Below are positions 14,512-15,464 of a stretch of DNA of 15,464 bases, piece by piece. The stretch lies in NCBI GenBank assembly GCA_002309885.1, contig DBYP01000021.1, positions 1 through 15,464 on the forward strand. Direction: 5' to 3'. The notes below the pieces were generated by a model. The model searched no databases. It was not told the DNA's origin and saw only the letters and a list, made by a program, of their open reading frames with translations. Made by a program: the position numbers and the translations under genes. Numbering within the stretch: the stretch's first letter is position 1; every line of letters starts with the position of its first letter. This stretch comes from Verrucomicrobia bacterium UBA1183 (GTDB lineage: Bacteria; Verrucomicrobiota; Verrucomicrobiia; Opitutales; UBA9783).

Positions 14512-15464
14512 ATGCAGTGCAAGATATGTCATTCGGAACTGATACCAATAGTTTCATTTGGTAAAATGCCCGTAGCAAATGCTTTTTTGAATGAAGTGGA
14601 CTTTGCTAAGGAATATTTTTTTGAATTAGCGGTTGGGTTTTGTGAACACTGCAAAATGTTTCAGTTGCTTCATCAGCCAGATTACAGCCAAATGTTCCAT
14701 GAGCATTATGCTTTTTATACTTCGACGTCTAGCGAAATGTCCAAGCATTTCGAAAGAATGGCCAATAATTATGCCGAAAATTGGTTAAAAGATAAAAAAA
14801 ATCCTTTTGTTATCGAACTTGGCAGTAACGACGGCACCATGCTGAAGCATATTGCTAAGCGAGGAATACGCTGTCTAGGTGTTGAGCCATCAAAAAACGT
14901 TGCGGATGTTGCTGTTAAAAATGGCGTAAATACCAAAGTTTGTTTTTTCAATGACAAGACCGCACAGGAAATCTGTAATGAATATGGTAAAGCTGATTTA
15001 ATTTCCGTTGCTAACGTCCATTTTGCGTACATGAATGAAGTAGCTATGGGGGTAAAAGCATTATTGAAAGAAGATGGTGTATTTGTTTTTGAAAATCCTT
15101 ATCTCGGAAATGTTATAGAGAATGTTGCTTATGACCAAATTTACGATGAACATTCCTATATTTTTAGCTTAAAGTCTGTCAGTTATATTTTTGAACAAGT
15201 TGGAATGGAAGTATTCCACATTGAGCCACAGGTTACACACGGTGGTTCGATGCGTTATTACATTGGCAGCAAGGGTACGCACAAAAAAGATAAAAGCGTT
15301 ATAGATCAGTTCGCTAAGGAAAACAATGTCCTCAAATTAGGAGATGTCGAAACTTATCGTCGCTTTGCAAAAAATTGCGAGCAGCGGAAGCAGGAACTGG
15401 TTACTTTATTAAAAAATTTAAAACAACAAGGGAAACGTGTTGTTGGATATGCAGCTACCGCAAA
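14512..15464 (+). CDS. Sugar C-methyltransferase family protein, 3' partial
   Basis: An open frame of 317 codons runs from the ATG at 14512 off the window end. It has three parts. The first is an N-terminal zinc-binding domain with CKIC (3-6) and CEHC (44-47). The second is a SAM-binding Rossmann domain with IELGSNDGTM (101-110) and GVEPSKNV (123-130). The third is the C-methyltransferase active-site signature YDEHSYIFS (211-219), followed by HGGSMRYYIG (243-252) and the start of the C-terminal domain, GYAATA (312-317). This order is that of NDP-hexose 3-C-methyltransferases such as TylC3/NovU and their relatives in surface polysaccharide clusters. They methylate a keto-sugar nucleotide in the cytoplasm; the sugar here is unknown. 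About 90-100 residues are probably missing. Together with the polymerase-like protein it hints at an O-antigen or capsule pathway. Confidence 0.85.
   Translation, partial: MQCKICHSELIPIVSFGKMPVANAFLNEVDFAKEYFFELAVGFCEHCKMFQLLHQPDYSQMFHEHYAFYTSTSSEMSKHFERMANNYAENWLKDKKNPFVIELGSNDGTMLKHIAKRGIRCLGVEPSKNVADVAVKNGVNTKVCFFNDKTAQEICNEYGKADLISVANVHFAYMNEVAMGVKALLKEDGVFVFENPYLGNVIENVAYDQIYDEHSYIFSLKSVSYIFEQVGMEVFHIEPQVTHGGSMRYYIGSKGTHKKDKSVIDQFAKENNVLKLGDVETYRRFAKNCEQRKQELVTLLKNLKQQGKRVVGYAATA

Noticed and set aside
14769..15032. 87-residue minus-strand ORF
   Set aside because: Antisense shadow of the methyltransferase SAM-binding domain.

Overview
The window is AT-rich and reads like accessory DNA from a host-associated or intracellular bacterium. 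The evidence is a long exported ankyrin-repeat protein, a RhuM-Fic fusion, several decayed mobile elements and wide intergenic gaps. An amoeba or protist symbiont, for instance a Holosporales-like alphaproteobacterium, would fit, but no marker gene fixes the taxonomy.

Left part (1-7744, plus strand): a 5'-truncated ComEC-like metallo-beta-lactamase-fold protein, a RhuM-Fic/Doc fusion, an 849-residue ankyrin protein with a signal peptide and an unrecognised C-terminal domain, and a 534-residue exported protein of unknown function. The first three genes are each followed, roughly 110-130 bp after the stop codon, by a copy of the same hairpin-forming repeat. After the first two genes the copy extends to about 210 bp. 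A degenerate 3' part of a tRNA-Met(CAT) lies before the 534-residue gene.

Middle (7745-12358, mostly minus strand): TGTGACA repeats, an N-terminally deleted fused restriction-modification protein, a polytopic membrane protein resembling O-antigen/oligosaccharide polymerases, a frameshifted IS30 transposase tail, a cluster of four hairpins, a tiny cysteine-containing ORF and a MATE-family transporter.

Right part (12368-15464): a truncated DUF3987 gene overlaps the end of an AlpA-like HTH gene, forming a two-gene unit of the kind carried by integrative elements. Next to it is an apparently intact 960-bp IS5-type element (13313-14272) with 18-bp inverted ends. Its transposase is readable only through a -1 shift at a canonical AAATTTG heptamer, and its start codon lies inside a hairpin. 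A related IS relic follows, then a 3'-truncated sugar C-methyltransferase running off the window. A 26-bp sequence occurs in inverted orientation at 12420-12445 and 14393-14418, bracketing the DUF3987/HTH/IS block.

The polymerase-like protein and the sugar C-methyltransferase suggest a surface polysaccharide region broken up by mobile DNA. The left-hand genes look like host-interaction or toxin-type accessory genes. No complete previously undescribed system is evident. The strongest leads are the repeated post-stop module, the translational control of the IS transposase, and the tRNA-derived fragment with a second partial copy 4.6 kb away.
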